From Hygrophila difformis (Eukaryota > Streptophyta > Magnoliopsida > Lamiales > Acanthaceae): a stretch of 64,000 nucleotides of DNA. Location: the NCBI GenBank assembly GCA_030278955.1, contig JAOANR010000003.1, positions 23,823,227-23,887,226 of the forward strand, written 5' to 3'. The position numbers and the translations under genes were made by a program. The notes beneath the pieces are model-generated. The model was given only the letters and a program-made list of their open reading frames with translations, searched no databases and was not told the DNA's origin. Positions 34,679 to 47,300 of this stretch are shown in pieces (position 1 is the first letter of the stretch; each line of letters opens with the position of its first letter).

Positions 34679-35006
34679 TGTGTGCTCTTTTATTACAATA
34701 AAATTTGTGTAGACATAGACGGTGAGATGTGCGTGGGATACATATAGTGTAGAATTGCATTCTCATTATTATTCTGTTGAGTTGGCGCATACTAGTGTTG
34801 AGCCACAGTTGGGGAACTGTGGAAAAACAATGGTACTCCGGTCAGGATCCTTGTAACTTCACAGTCATTGAGGACTGCGAATTTATTGTTATTTATTTAT
34901 TTAATTGTTATATTCTTTTCTCTGCCATCAGTTATATGTGATATATGGAATGTTGGTGATTTCTGCTGACATGTTTGTTCATGTTGTGTCTGTTTTGCAT
35001 ATCAGA

Positions 35007-36149
35007 ATGGTTCCTTATCGCGCTAGAGGTGCTGGTCGACGGGGAAGGCCCCGCAGGAACCAGGGTCCACCCGTTGGAGATAGGGTAGGGGAGTTTGCAC
35101 CTGAGGAGATGGGAAATATGGATCCACCTGATGGAGTTGAACAAGGGAACGACGGACTACCTCCTCCTCCTCCACCCGCACCAGAGGTACCACCTGTGGC
35201 TCAGGTGCCTCTCGGGAATCCACCAGTAGGTGGTGCAGCTGCCTTCAATCTAATTGAGTTCGCCCGGCAGCTGGCACAGTTCTTCCAGTTGTTACCACAG
35301 CCTGTCGTGCAGCCTGCCCCTGCACTTGTTCCAGTCCATGTGGACTATGTGGACCTGTCCACAAAGCACCGTCCACCAAAGTTTGCAGGGGGTGCCAGTC
35401 CTTCTGATATGGAGAACTGGAAGTATCAGTTGGGTCGGGTTCTTATTAATATCAACTGTCCTGAGGACCAGAAGGCCTATGTAGCTTCCCACTATCTGGA
35501 AGGGGAAGCACTGCATTGGTGGAGGACCCGCGAGCACGACCTACTCGCTCGACCCGGGTTCAACTGGGAACAGTTTACAGAGGCTCTTAGTTCCCATTTC
35601 TATCCACCACATGTATTGGAGGCGAAGAAAATGGAATTTCTGGGTTTGAGACAGACGGAAAGTATGAGCGTGACCGCTTATCACAGGAAGTTTGTGGAGC
35701 TCATGAGGTATGCTTCGGAAGTTATGCCCACTGGTAGGGACGAGGTTCGTCGTTTTATTTCGGGTCTTCGGGCAGGAATTAAGTCCTCTTTTGGCTATCG
35801 AGGTTATGATACATTGTCTGAGGCATTCGATCAGGCCTTATATGTGGAGGAGAGTCGGTCTGAAGAACGCCAACAGTGGCAGAGTAGAAAGAGGCAAAGG
35901 GACCGGGGCCGTGAGGGGCAGAGAGGCGGCGATCAGAGGGGCCAGCCTGCTGTTAGGGGTCGCCATGATGGTGGCTGTGCTGATGTGGGCAGGGGTGGTG
36001 GTCGTGCACCGCTACCTGTTCGTGAGGTTGGACCGGATGGGCGACCTGTATACCGTTGTTGGACTTGCCATGAGGTGGGTCATCGCCGAGCGGATTGCCC
36101 GCATGCTGGCAGGGGTAGACCGGTTCGGGCTGACAGGGTGGCAGACTGA
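35007..36149 (+). CDS. Gypsy Gag protein
   Basis: From ATG at 35007 (MVPYRARGAG) to TGA at 36147-36149, 380 residues. The frame is open back to 34905, but 35007 is the first plausible Met in the long non-coding leader. A Pro-rich segment (LPPPPPPAPEVPP) precedes the retrotransposon Gag domain, with ALHWWRTREHDLL, WEQFTEALSSHFYPP and MSVTAYHRKFVELMRYA. An Arg/Gly-rich stretch leads to a single CCHC knuckle CWTCHEVGHRRADC near 36055. The protein would package the RNA and form the particle. The TGA is probably a break relative to an ancestral gag-pol fusion, since the linker typical of the lineage reads in another frame just downstream. Confidence 0.9.
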   Translation: MVPYRARGAGRRGRPRRNQGPPVGDRVGEFAPEEMGNMDPPDGVEQGNDGLPPPPPPAPEVPPVAQVPLGNPPVGGAAAFNLIEFARQLAQFFQLLPQPVVQPAPALVPVHVDYVDLSTKHRPPKFAGGASPSDMENWKYQLGRVLININCPEDQKAYVASHYLEGEALHWWRTREHDLLARPGFNWEQFTEALSSHFYPPHVLEAKKMEFLGLRQTESMSVTAYHRKFVELMRYASEVMPTGRDEVRRFISGLRAGIKSSFGYRGYDTLSEAFDQALYVEESRSEERQQWQSRKRQRDRGREGQRGGDQRGQPAVRGRHDGGCADVGRGGGRAPLPVREVGPDGRPVYRCWTCHEVGHRRADCPHAGRGRPVRADRVAD

Positions 36150-36161
36150 ACGTCTTGGATC

Positions 36162-38690
36162 GTGCGGAGGCAGATCGTCGGGATGATGTTCTTGCAGGTG
36201 TGTTTTAAATTCCTGCAGTTTTCTATTTTCTTTTCGTTGTGCTCTGTCTTTGTAAACTTTATACCCCGTTTAGGTACTATTACTGTTGTGAATCATTCTG
36301 CCTTTGTATTGTTTGATTCGGGAGCCTCGTGTTCGTTCGTGGCTTTGCGATTTGTGCGGGAGCACGGAGTAGGACCGTTGGTGCCCTACCAGATGCCTGT
36401 TTCCTTGCCTTCGGGCGATATCATCCGTAGTGATCACATATGGCGAGATGCGGTATTGAGCATCGAGGGCCGTGAGTTCAGAGCCGACTTGGTTGTATTT
36501 AGCCTGGCTGACTTTGATGTAATTTTGGGCATGGATTGGCTGACTCGCCATCGTGCTGTTATCGATTGTGGTATTCCACGCATTTCCTTCCGAGATCCTC
36601 TCGGTAAGTATGTCTCTTATCGACCTTCTTTGATTCCACCTGCTATTAGTGTGGTTTCGGTTGTTGCGTTGTGTGATTTGATGCGCAGGGGTTGTTCTCT
36701 TTCCCTATGGCAAATGAGGGATCTTCGAGCAGAGGTTCCTGCTGCTTCGAGTGTCCCTGTTGTCTCTGAGTTCGGGGATGTGTTTCCCGATGAAATTCCT
36801 GGTCTCCCACCTGCTCGGGAGATTGATTTTACTATTGAGCTGATGCCTGATGCAGCTCCTGTTTCTAAGGCTCCTTACCGGATGGCTCCTGCTGAATTGA
36901 AGGAGTTGAAGGATCAGTTGAATGAGCTTACTAGTAAGGGGTATATCCAGCCGAGTAGCTCGCCTTGGGGAGCTCCTGTACTGTTTGTTAAGAAGAAGGA
37001 TGGGTCGATGAGGATGTGCATCGATTACAGGGGTTTGAACCGAATCACGGTGAAGAACAAGTATCCTCTACCTCGGATTGAGGATCTGTTTGATCAGTTG
37101 AGAGGGGCCAGTATATTCAGTAAGATTGATTTGAGATCGGGCTACCATCAGATAAAGGTGGCAGAGGCTGATAGGCCTAAGACAGCATTCAGAACTCGTT
37201 ATGGACACTTTGAATTCATGGTCATGCCTTTTGGTTTGACTAACGCACCAGCTATCTTCATGGATCTTATGCATAGGGTATTCCGCCCCCTGCTGGATGT
37301 GTGCGTGGTTGTGTTCATAGACGATATTCTGGTCTACTCGCCGACTCGTGAGGCACATGCTGGCCACTTGAGGACAGTGTTGAACACATTGCGAGAGCAT
37401 AAGCTATATGCTAAACTCTCTAAGTGTGAGTTCTGGTTGGAGAAGGTGTCGTTTCTGGGACACATTGTTTCGGGTGAGGGCATTGCAGTTGATCCTGCTA
37501 AGGTGGAAGCGGTACTAAAGTGGCAGGCCCCGAAGAATGTGGGAGAGATCCGGAGTTTCTTAGGTCTTGTTGGCTACTACCGCAGATTCATTGAGGGGTT
37601 CTTGAGCATTGCTAGACCTCTGACTAGACTATTGAGGAAAGATGTCAGATTCAAATGGGATGATGCTTGTGAGCAAGCATTCGAACTGTTGAAGAAGAAA
37701 GTGACAGAGGCACCTGTTTTGGTACTACCTGATGATTCAGGCGAGTATGAAGTTTACACGGATGCGTCACTTAAGGGTTTAGGTTGTGTGTTGATGCAAA
37801 AGGGCAAAGTGATTTCTTATGCATCTCGACAGCTTAAGCCACATGAGCAGAATTACCCGACTCACGATTTGGAAATGGCAGCGGTAGTGCATGCTCTGAA
37901 AATCTGGAGACACTATCTGTATGGAGCGAAGTGTAGAATTTATTCAGATCATAAGAATCTGAAGTGTCTGTACACCTCAGACCACATGAGTGGCAGACAG
38001 AGGAGATGGATGGAGTTATTGCAGGACTATGACACGGATATTCAGTATATTGAGGGAAAGGCGAACCGGGTGGCGGATGCTTTGAGCAGGAAGGAGCATC
38101 ATTCAGTGGCATGCTTGGGAATGATGCCTGAGTGGCGCAGGGAGCTACTCAGACTTGATGTTCAGGTAGTTCCTGTCGGCTCTGTTCAGCACACCTTAAA
38201 CATGCTAGTTACTGCATCTTCTTTGATTGATGAGATATTTGCTAGTCAGCATGATAGCGGGGAGATGGCAGTACTGAGACAGAAGATTCAGGATGGTAAG
38301 GCTCCGGGTTTCAGAATCGATGATAGGGGCATGGTGAGATATGGTGATAGATGGTGCATTCCGGAGTGTTGTGTTGACCTGAAGAAGAAGGTCATGGATG
38401 AGGCTCACACGACTCCTTATTCTGTTCATCCAGGGGTCACAAAGATGTATAAAGACATCCGACAGACTTATTGGTGGAATAACATGAAGAGGGAGATAGT
38501 AGAATATGTGGCTAAGTGTGCCACATGTCAGCGAGTGAAGATTGAGCACATGAGACCAATGGGTTTGCTACAGCCCCTAGCAGTGCCCGAATGGAAGTGG
38601 GAATCCATCTTCCATGGATTTTGTGACAGGGTTGCCTCCGACTGTGAGGAAGATGGACACTATCTGGGTGGTGGTGGTTCGATTGACTAA
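36162..38690 (+). pseudogene. Gypsy Pol, protease to integrase zinc domain, ends at a frameshift
   Basis: One frame carries protease ([16 protein letters not shown], near 36310), reverse transcriptase ([44 protein letters not shown] near 37315), RNase H ([32 protein letters not shown]) and the integrase HHCC domain ([13 protein letters not shown] to [11 protein letters not shown]). Near 38609 the reading frame shifts by one base and the original frame stops at 38690. The first about 35 codons are doubtful, because 36198-36273 looks like a small intron or insertion. The product would be the replication enzyme of the element, but this copy cannot make full-length Pol without correction. Confidence 0.9.
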
Positions 38691-39666
38691 GAGTGCAGTG
38701 TTCATACCTATGAGACTGACATGGAGTATGAGCCAGCTTACCCAGGCTTATATTCAACATGTTGTTAAAAGGTTTGGGATTCCCAAGGAGATTGTGTCTG
38801 ATCGGGATTCCAGATTTCTGTCCAAGTTTTGGAAGGATGTGCAGGCAGCATTTGGCACGCAGATTAGCATGAGTACTGCATGGCATCCTCAGTCAGATGG
38901 TCAGACAGAGAGGACTATTAGGACTTTAGAGGATATGTTGCGAGCTTGTGCTCTGGACTTTCAGGGTAGTTGGGAGAGTCACCTCAGTTTGGTGGAGTTC
39001 AGTTACAACAACAGTTATCATGCGAGTATTGGTATGGCTCCCTTTGAGGCACTGTATGGGAGGAAGTGCATGAGTCCTTTATGTTGGAATGATCCAATAG
39101 ATAAGGTAAATGTGGGTCCTGAAATGATTGAGCAGACTGTTGCGTTGGTGAGGGTCATTAGGGACCGTATGAAAGAAGCTCAAGACAGACAGAAGAGCTA
39201 TGTTGATCTAGCTCGTCGTGATGTGGAGTTTGAGGTTGGTGATAGGGTACTACTGCGGGTATCGCCTATGAAAGGGGTACGCCGGTTCGGTAAGAAGGGC
39301 AAGCTGAGCCCGAGATACATTGGACCCTATGAGATAGTGGAGAGAGTTGGTAAAGTGGCTTATAGGTTGGCTTTACCAGCCGAGGTGGGTCGAGCTCATG
39401 ATGTTTTTCATGTTTCTCAGTTCCGGAAGTTCGTAGCTGACCCATCTAAGATTATCCAGCCTGATGAGATTGAGTTGGATGCGAGTCTTGAGTATGAGGA
39501 GTATCCAGTTCGGGTGATTGATGCAAAGGAAAGGGTTCTGAGGCACAAAACCATCCCGATGGTTAAGGTGTTGTGGTCTAGGCATGGAGCTGAAGATGCT
39601 ACTTGGGAAACCGAGGAGCATATGAAGCTGAAGTACCCAGAATTGGACTTGACTCCGTTGCCTTGA
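38614..39666 (+). pseudogene. Gypsy integrase core and chromodomain-type tail, out of frame with Pol
   Basis: This frame, one base off from the upstream pol frame, starts [15 protein letters not shown] and carries the integrase catalytic core. The catalytic acidic residues lie in MDFVTGL, SDRDSRFLSKFW and the downstream AWHPQSDGQTERTIRTLEDM. A GPY-type region follows (LSPRYIGPYEIVERVGKVAY), then FHVSQFRKF and a chromodomain-like end with VLWSRHGAEDATWETEEHM. A one-base change near 38609 separates it from the zinc domain. Chromodomain tails direct integration towards certain chromatin in this group. Confidence 0.88.
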
Positions 39667-39738
39667 GGTAACATTTTTCCCCTTGTTTTGATTTTTGATC
39701 ATGTTCTTCAATGTGCATTTCGGGGACGAAATGATCGT

Positions 39739-39751
39739 AAGGGGGGAGGAA
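39739..39751 (+). promoter_or_regulatory. Polypurine tract of the gypsy element
   Basis: AAGGGGGGAGGAA directly precedes the TGTAATG start of the 3' LTR and would prime plus-strand synthesis. Confidence 0.9.
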
Positions 39752-41907
39752 TGTAATGACCCGATTTAATTAAATTGGACTGTTTAAATAATTTGGTATT
39801 TGGATATTTTGCAATTCAGTCCGGATGGGGTTCCTTTTGTGTAAATTGAGAGTGATGGGGCCTTTTTGCAATTATTTAACTATTGTAGAGTTAAATGAGG
39901 TTATTTTGTAATTTGGAAAGAAAAGGGAAAGAACGGGAGAAGAGAGACAGGCCGAGACAGGAAAAGGGGTTTCTAGGGGCGATCTTCGGCTCGTTCAAAC
40001 TATCGCGTTTCTTGGCCGATTGATTAATCGGTTGTTGGTAAGTGTTTCTCTTCGTCGTCTTCTTCGTAGTGATTTTTATTTCGTTCGTTTTGGTGGTGAT
40101 TTGGAGATGTTTTGAAATGGTAGGATTTGGGGATTTTTGAGTTTGGCCGAATCTAGTCGAATTGGACAATCCCGGAGGTGTTGTTGATCGCTCCCAACAT
40201 CGAGGCAAGGGATTTGTGTGCTTAAATTACGTGTTTGGGGGTATTGGGGTGATTTCCGACAAGGGGTTATTCGTGCATACCATTATTTGCTGGAATATCT
40301 TGAAAGACATCTGCTCATGAATTTCGATAAATTATATATACGTATAGAAATAGTCAGTTGATTACCACCCTCTTTAATTGTTATTTGTTTTATTTGATAA
40401 ACTCTTGCACTTGTGTCTTCATGTAATTGACGTCTTGGAAGTTATATTTCATGCCTCTCACATTTATTTTGATGGTCTGCAAGTGACGAATGGGGACATG
40501 GTTATGGATGGTTTTAATTTAATGAATATATATACATGAGTACATGCTCTGCAGTTTCAGTAAAGAATGGGAAGCATAGTCTAGGTGGATTTTGAAGGGT
40601 ATAGATAGCTCTATCATTATATATAGGTATATTATTTTATCTTAGTATTTGGTGGATTTTGCAAAGTATATGGAATAGAGGAATTTCATATCAGAACTTT
40701 AGCAGAATATTTATAAACCTTGCTAAGCATGAGATGTAGTCTTGTAAAGGGTGATTTGTTACTGAAGCATGAATTAAGTGACTGATTATGCATTTTTTCA
40801 ATACTGTGGAATGTATAATTAAGTGTTTATATTGATGAGACTTATACTTTGGTATTATGATGGAATTGGTGGAATTGGCCCATTTGGGGATATTGATTAT
40901 GATTGATCGGGCAGCCTTCATAGGTGTTGTTGAGACCCGATGGCCCTACGGGGTGGATTATTGGTTGTTAGGCCTGGTGTTATTGGCTGTTATGCCTGTT
41001 GGCCCTTCAGGGTGCATGATTTGGGCTGTGAAGCCTGTGGTCCCTGCGGGGATGGTGTATATTACCCTGTAACGGGTTGGAGTTGATGATATCCTCACCC
41101 GTGGGTTCATACCGCCCGGGTTTTTAGGCGCCGGCTAGGCATATTCATTGCATTTGCATATAGGTTAGATAGGTGTATGTTAGGCCATGCATCACGTGCA
41201 TAAATTGTATGATTGTGGTTGAAGCACCGGTATGGGACGGTGTGATGTTTATTTGCTTTTATTTTTATTCTGCTCTATTATTCATGCTTTTATTATTGTT
41301 ATTATTATATTTTTTTATTATTTACTCTTGTTGCTCTGTTATCCTTTACTCCCAACACGTAGCCTTGCTCAGTACGTTGTACTGACTCCCTTTGCTTTTG
41401 TCTGTTTTATAGATCCTGATGGAGGCGCTGGAGCATGATTTGGGTATGGGGTTGAGAGATCACATAGATAGGACATGTCTATTTATTTTATCTTATGTGT
41501 TTATGTGATACTCTTTTATTTTTGTATTATGGTTTGGCATTGGATTATTGACTAGTTGAGGCCTGTGAGCCTAGTATTTACATATTGTCGGCTTGTGGCC
41601 TTATGTGATTTACTGCTTTGGGCTGGTAGCCCTGTTTGAGATATTGGTATATTGTCCATGCTGTTACTTGAGGCTTGTAGCCGGGATGTTTTATTGGCAT
41701 TGTTATATGATTATTTGAGGGACCTTTTTCATGTGCCTATGTGTTTGTTCTATTCTAGCCTTTGCTTTTAAATGGATTAATCAGATGATCATTTTAGGTT
41801 CGCTCAGCCTTGTATTAGCTGTTTTAAATTAGCTGGCCACTAGTTTAGGATAGTTAGTACAGCGGTAATGCTTGCGAAAATCAGGTTTGAATTTTCGGGG
41901 CGTTACA
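39752..41907 (+). repeat. 3' LTR of the gypsy element
   Basis: 2,156 bp, starting TGTAATGACCCG and ending GGCGTTACA. Compared with the 5' LTR it has a 10-bp insertion at about 40919-40928, a 1-bp deletion near 39946, and about 15 substitutions. Confidence 0.95.
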
Positions 41908-41918
41908 AGGTGTGCTAG

Positions 41919-42607
41919 TTAATCGTTAAAAATGTGCATTGGATTGCGTGTAAAGGTAAATGTTGCACTTTCAAACAAACATAGGAAGTATTTTCTTTTA
42001 TTTTGACCCCCAAACTTATTTTTTCAAATTTTCATTAATAAATCAATCAAATGGCATATTTTCTATTATATTTTTTATATTTATAATTATATAAAATTTA
42101 TTTAAAATTTTAATTTTAATCTTTCAAAATTTTTAATCTTCTAGTTAGTGCTACTGAAAACTTGAATTTTATTGAAAAATACAGCATTCATATTTTTAGC
42201 TTTCATTATTTTTAATTTTCTGAATATCATAGTGTTTTATATTTTTAGTGTTTTTATATTATTTAACTTAATATTTATATTTATTTTCATAATTTTTGTT
42301 GGATTAAAATTTATTTTCATAATTTAATTTAATATTATTAATTTAAATATAGAAAAATAAAAGAAATTATGCTATGTTTTCTAAAGTTAAAATAGTGTAT
42401 AATTTAAAATTAATTTTACTTAATAAAAAAATTTATAAATATAACATAAAATTAAATTTTAAAAAAAAATTAAAAGAAAAGTTTTTAAAATAAAAATATT
42501 ATACTAAATAAAATGAATTTTAACAAATAAAAATAAAATTTAATAAATTTAAATAGTTTTTTAAAAAATAATATTTTCGAAAAATATTAATATATTTTAA
42601 CTGGATT
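41919..42607. other. Left arm of an older repeat that received LINE-B
   Basis: No gene. From about 41985 the sequence TTTTGACCCCCAAACTTATT, then CATTAATAAATCAATCAAAT, is matched in inverted orientation at about 48550-48612 on the other side of LINE-B. The two flanks look like inverted arms of one AT-rich, non-coding element into which LINE-B inserted. Confidence 0.6.
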
Positions 42608-42696
42608 AACTATATTGTCTTGAAAACGTTGCTCTCTTACTTCCTCTCTCGCCGACTTACGAATTCTCTCTGATTTATCGCCGACTTACACCGAAT

Positions 42697-44288
42697 ATGG
42701 AGATTAATGCTCCGAATTCCACTGCACCGTTGTCTGAACTCTTGCCGGAACCTCCTGATACTGGGCAGCGTCATAAAATCTCTCCCAATCCTCCCTCTTC
42801 AGCTTCTCCATCGACTGCCGTAGGCCCTGCGCCGTTGAATCCTTCCCCTGATCCTCCGATTTTGTCCGGCGTTCACCCTGGGAATCTCGCCGCCCCTCCG
42901 CCCTTGTCTTTTAAGGAAGCTGTCATGACGGGTTCCGCCCCGTCTCCCCCGTCTTCCCCAACATCCAATGGTAACTCGGACCTGCATGAGGCCAATTTGG
43001 CATCTATTCAGCGTGAGGGTGTGCACTGACGTTGTCCAAGGGTAAGGTTTGCCTCAACTGTGTTAGATGATTTGTTTGCTCCCTGGAAGCATACGTTAAT
43101 TCTGAAACCTTTAGGGATCTCTGTTGGTTTTATTGCCATGAAGGAAAGGCTCACTCGAGCATGGAATTTGTCTGCCTCTTTTGATTTGTTGGACATAGGA
43201 CGTGGATGTTTTGTTGCTAAGTTTGAGATGCCTGAGGACAGGGAAAAGGTTTTGACGATGGGTCCGTGGATGATTTTTGACCATTGCTTGGCCATTATGA
43301 GATGGTCTCGAGATTTTGATCCGGCCGTGACGAAAGTGAATACTATACAGCCATGGGTCCGCTTTCCAGATTTGAACCCGGCTTTCTACAAAGAATAGGA
43401 GCTTCGGGTTATAGCTACTGCTGTTGGCACTCCAATCAAGTTCAATTCAAAAACGCTGTCTATTAGCGGGGTCAGTATGCTCGGGCTTGTATTGAACTTA
43501 ATCTGGATGAGCCTTTGCTTGGGATGTTGGATGTCTAGGGAAAGATTATTCACGTTGCTTATGAGGGTCTTCACTTGGTATGCTTGAAGTGTGGTTATTA
43601 TGGTCATCTGCAAGACAAATGTAAGGTTTACCCTCAACAAACGTCGTCCCATCATGGTGTTTCTCCTACTGCGGGGGCTTCACCGGATACTGAGGCTGCA
43701 ACCGAACCTGTCGTTTATGTAGTTAACGAAATTTCGCCTGTGCATACACACGTCCAGGGGGTAGTTACTGAGTCTATTGGGATGAAAGGATGCGCCCAGG
43801 AGAACTCTGTTGAGCCTGATCCCAAGATCAGTGAGTGGATGATTGTGACCCGATGAAAGCCACGAAAAAAGCCAAATGAGAAGGCTGTTGTGCCTCCTCC
43901 TCCTGGCCCACGTTCACCTTTACAGGCCGAGCCGGTTTCATCTTCTCAGTTGGTTTCAGGGTTTCGTAAAGCTGGTCCCATCGGTCCCTCTTTAGGTCCA
44001 GGTTCATTCCACACAGCTGTCTCTACTGTTGCTTCAGTGAAAGGTAAAGGGCTGGTTCAAGGACATAAACGTATTCGTACGGAAAGTAAATCGCTTTCCA
44101 AGCCTATGTCTTCTGCATCGGGGGGAACTTCTAACCCGAATGTCGCTAATACTGCTTCGGTTGCCTTGTCAACTGACTTATCATCCGGTGCTCTTGCTAT
44201 TCTCTCGGGGGTCGTCCAAGATGCTCATATGGCTATTGATAAATCTGATGGGGTTTCTGTGGAACCTCCTGTTAATCCTTCTCCATGA
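42697..44288 (+). pseudogene. LINE-B ORF1 (DUF4283 plus CCHC zinc knuckle)
   Basis: Starts MEINAPNSTAPLSELLPEPP with a Pro/Ser-rich leader. An in-frame TGA (43027-43029) interrupts it, and the frame continues into a DUF4283-type region (LDDLFAPWKHTLILKPLGI, FVAKFEMPEDREKVLTMGPW) until TAG at 43396-43398. After a frameshift, CLKCGYYGHLQDKC (about 43578) is the zinc knuckle. Further stops occur, for example TGA at 43854-43856, and the frame ends at TGA 44286-44288. ORF1 proteins bind LINE RNA. The ORF is clearly dead. Confidence 0.85.
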
Positions 44289-44317
44289 CAGGTGTTCACC
44301 AGGAAGTATGCTTTCTC

Positions 44318-47300
44318 TTATATTTAGTTTTTTATGGATTTTTCCAATTATACTATAATGGCCGGAATGTTCGCGGGTTAATGAGTTCTCGAGCTCGTCA
44401 ACATCTGGCTCAATGTCTGCGCCCGTATCAACCCTCCTTGGCTTTTCTGTTTGAGGCTCAGGGTGAGTATGATCGTATTCGGAATTTTATTTATTGGTTG
44501 GGGTATTCTCCTATCATTATTCAAGAGGCCTCCGGTCGTGCTAGGGGTGTTTGGGTTCTGGAGAGATCGGGTAATGTTGTTACGGTTGAGGTTTTTGAAG
44601 TTGTCGATCGCATTATTACTCTACGGCTTCTGTCGGGATCCACGTTCTGGATGTGTTCTGCTATATATGCATTTCCTAATTTTTCCCGACATCGTCATCT
44701 TTGGGATTATCTTGGTCAGCTTCACAAGCGTATCTCTGTGCTGTGGTATATAATGGGAGATTGGAATGAAATTCTCGAACCTTCTGAGGTTGACGGGGGG
44801 TATTCATTCAATCTCATACTGATAAGTTTCGCCATTGCATCACATAGTGTAGCTTATTCCCAGGTGCCCTTTTTACTTGGTTTCGCCAAGCCAACAGAGT
44901 TCAATACATTAAGAAAACATTGGACAGGGGTCTTGCAACACTTTCCTGGATTGACTTATATTCACATGGTCATATTCTTACTTTGCCAAGGCTTGGGTCG
45001 GATCATGCCCCTCTTCTTCTCAATTGCGGACAAACTGTTTCACGTACATCGCCGCGGCCCTTCCGTTGGGAGGCTAGGTGGAGTCAGCAACAATCCTATC
45101 ATCACTTGGTTCATACTGCTTGGAATTGTGGCTCTAGTCTAATCTCGGACAAATTAAAACATCTTCGATCCCTTTCGACGGAGCACTGTCAGGTGGACAT
45201 GCGACGATGTCGTAATCGCAAGAAAAAGATTATGAGGAGTCTTGCTGGGCTTGATAGGACCTTGAAGTTTGTGGACTCCCAACGACTGACTAATCTCGAA
45301 CGCAAGCTTCAACAACAATATAATGAACTACTGGACATGGAGGAGTTGTTTTGGTTTCAAAGGGCTCGAGATGATTGGGTCCGGTTGGGGGATCGCAATA
45401 CTCGATATTTTCATACCCAAGCTAAGTTTCGCCATCACAAGAACCTTGTTCATGGGTTGTTATTAGATGACGGGAGCTGGTGTTCGGATCAGGTTACTCT
45501 CCAAGCTTCTGTCCGCACCTTATATGTTGATCTGTTTTCTGATAATGCGTCGTCTGAAACTGAGAATGTTTTTCCCCCTCTTAGACCAATTCCTGCTGTG
45601 GGATGCTTATTGGAAGATAAACCGGTTACCTCTGAGGAGGTGGTGAACGCCTTGCATCAATTCAAGCCGTTTGCTGCACCGGGGCCTAATGGGTTTCCTG
45701 CGGCTTTCTATAAACAACATTGGACAGCTGTCTCCAATTACACTATGTAATGTGGCTTATAAATTCATTTCCAAAGTTATTGCGAATCGTCTTCGACCGA
45801 TCCTACAAAAGTATATTTCTCCTCTTCAATCCGCTTTTTTGCCAGGTCGTGAAACTGTGGATAATGCATTAATTTTACAAGAGCTGGTATATGCCCTCTC
45901 TCGGCCTAAATCTCGTCCCAAGGCTATCCTTGTTAAGATAGACTTAGAAAATGCATATGATAATGTCCGTTGGGAATTTCTTGAGGAGTGTTTAATTCAA
46001 AGGGAGCTTTCTGTTGGCCTCCGACGTGTCATTATGGCCTGCTTGACGTCCCCAGCATATTCTATATTATGGAATGGGTGTCCGTTAGATGAATTCAAGC
46101 CGACCCGGGGGTTGCGGCAAGGAGATCCCTTTCCTCCTTATCTGTTTAATATTGTGATGGAACGATTATCCATCTCTATAGAACAAGCTGTGTCTGATGG
46201 GGGTTTGGCAGCCTATTAAGCTTTCGTCAGGCAGTCAGGGTGTTTCTCATTTGCTTTTTGCAGATGACCTAATTCTTTGTACTATGGTGGACGACATGAG
46301 TATCAATTGTTTGGCAGGTACCCTCCACGATTTTTCTGTGCATTCTGGATTGAAGGTGAACATTGCTAAGTCTAGAGCCTATGCATCCAGGAGTGTATCT
46401 GATGAGGAAAAGTTATGGTTCTCCAGTGTCACACCTATCATGTTTACTAATAAAATTGGCTCTTACTTGGGTTTCTCTGTGCATCACGGTCGGGTACATG
46501 TTCAATCTTATAATTTTCTTCTCGAAAAAGTTGACAGAAGGCTTTCTTGTTGGGCTATGAAGCTATTGAATAAGCCGGGACGAATCACTTTGGCCTGACA
46601 TGTCTTAGCGGCCATTCCTACTTATTATATGCAAATAGGATGGCTACCTGAGTCCATTTGTCGCACCCTGGATCGGCGTATTAAGGACTTCGTGTGGAAG
46701 GATCGCTTCGGGAAGGGGCTGAATTTGGTTCGTTGGGATCGAATCGCTGCTCCGAAGGCGTGGGGTGGTCCGGGGTTTCGTAAGACAAGGCTCTGCCATA
46801 TTGCCCTCCTTGGGCGCCTTGCTAATGACTTCCTCTTGGCTAGAGATAAGTTTTGGATATATGAGCTGCGAGCTTTGTACTGTCGGGATGATAGTCCAGT
46901 CGCTATGTTAAGGGCTGGTGGCTCTTTCACTTGGCATAGTTTAAAGAAGGCGGCTTTGCATCTTGCTGGAGGGTATGATTTCAAAATTGACAATGGTCTG
47001 TGTTCTTTTTGGAATGCTCCTTGGCTTAATAAAGCCCCGCTTGCTCCTCGACTCCCTTTTGTGGAAACGTGTGACACGGCTCTTCGGATTGTTGACGTTG
47101 TGAGTTCTACAGGTTAGGACTTATCTCAGATTTATACCCAGCTACCCATAGATGTGCGATCCAAGATACTTCAACAGTCGCCACCTTGTTTGCACCGTGC
47201 TTGTGAAGATGGATGGCAGTGGAGTTAGTGTATTGATGGAGTTTATACTGTAAAAGCTGGTTATTTATTTCTCTTAGGCCGTGATCGCGTGGTTAATGGT

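Larger units (their letters stand above)
32516..41907 (+). mobile_element. Full-length Ty3-gypsy retrotransposon, Tekay/Del chromovirus-like
   Basis: Complete structure: 5' LTR, primer binding site, gag, pol, polypurine tract and 3' LTR, flanked by perfect 5-bp direct repeats AGGTG (32511-32515 and 41908-41912). The reverse transcriptase-RNase H-integrase order defines Ty3-gypsy. The C-terminal region after integrase, with FHVSQFRKF and DATWETEEHMK, is a chromodomain-type tail, pointing to a Tekay/Del-like chromovirus. The LTRs differ by about 15 substitutions plus a 10-bp and a 1-bp indel by eye, so insertion is recent. Two coding breaks (a stop at the gag end, a frameshift before integrase) suggest it depends on other copies. 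Confidence 0.95.
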
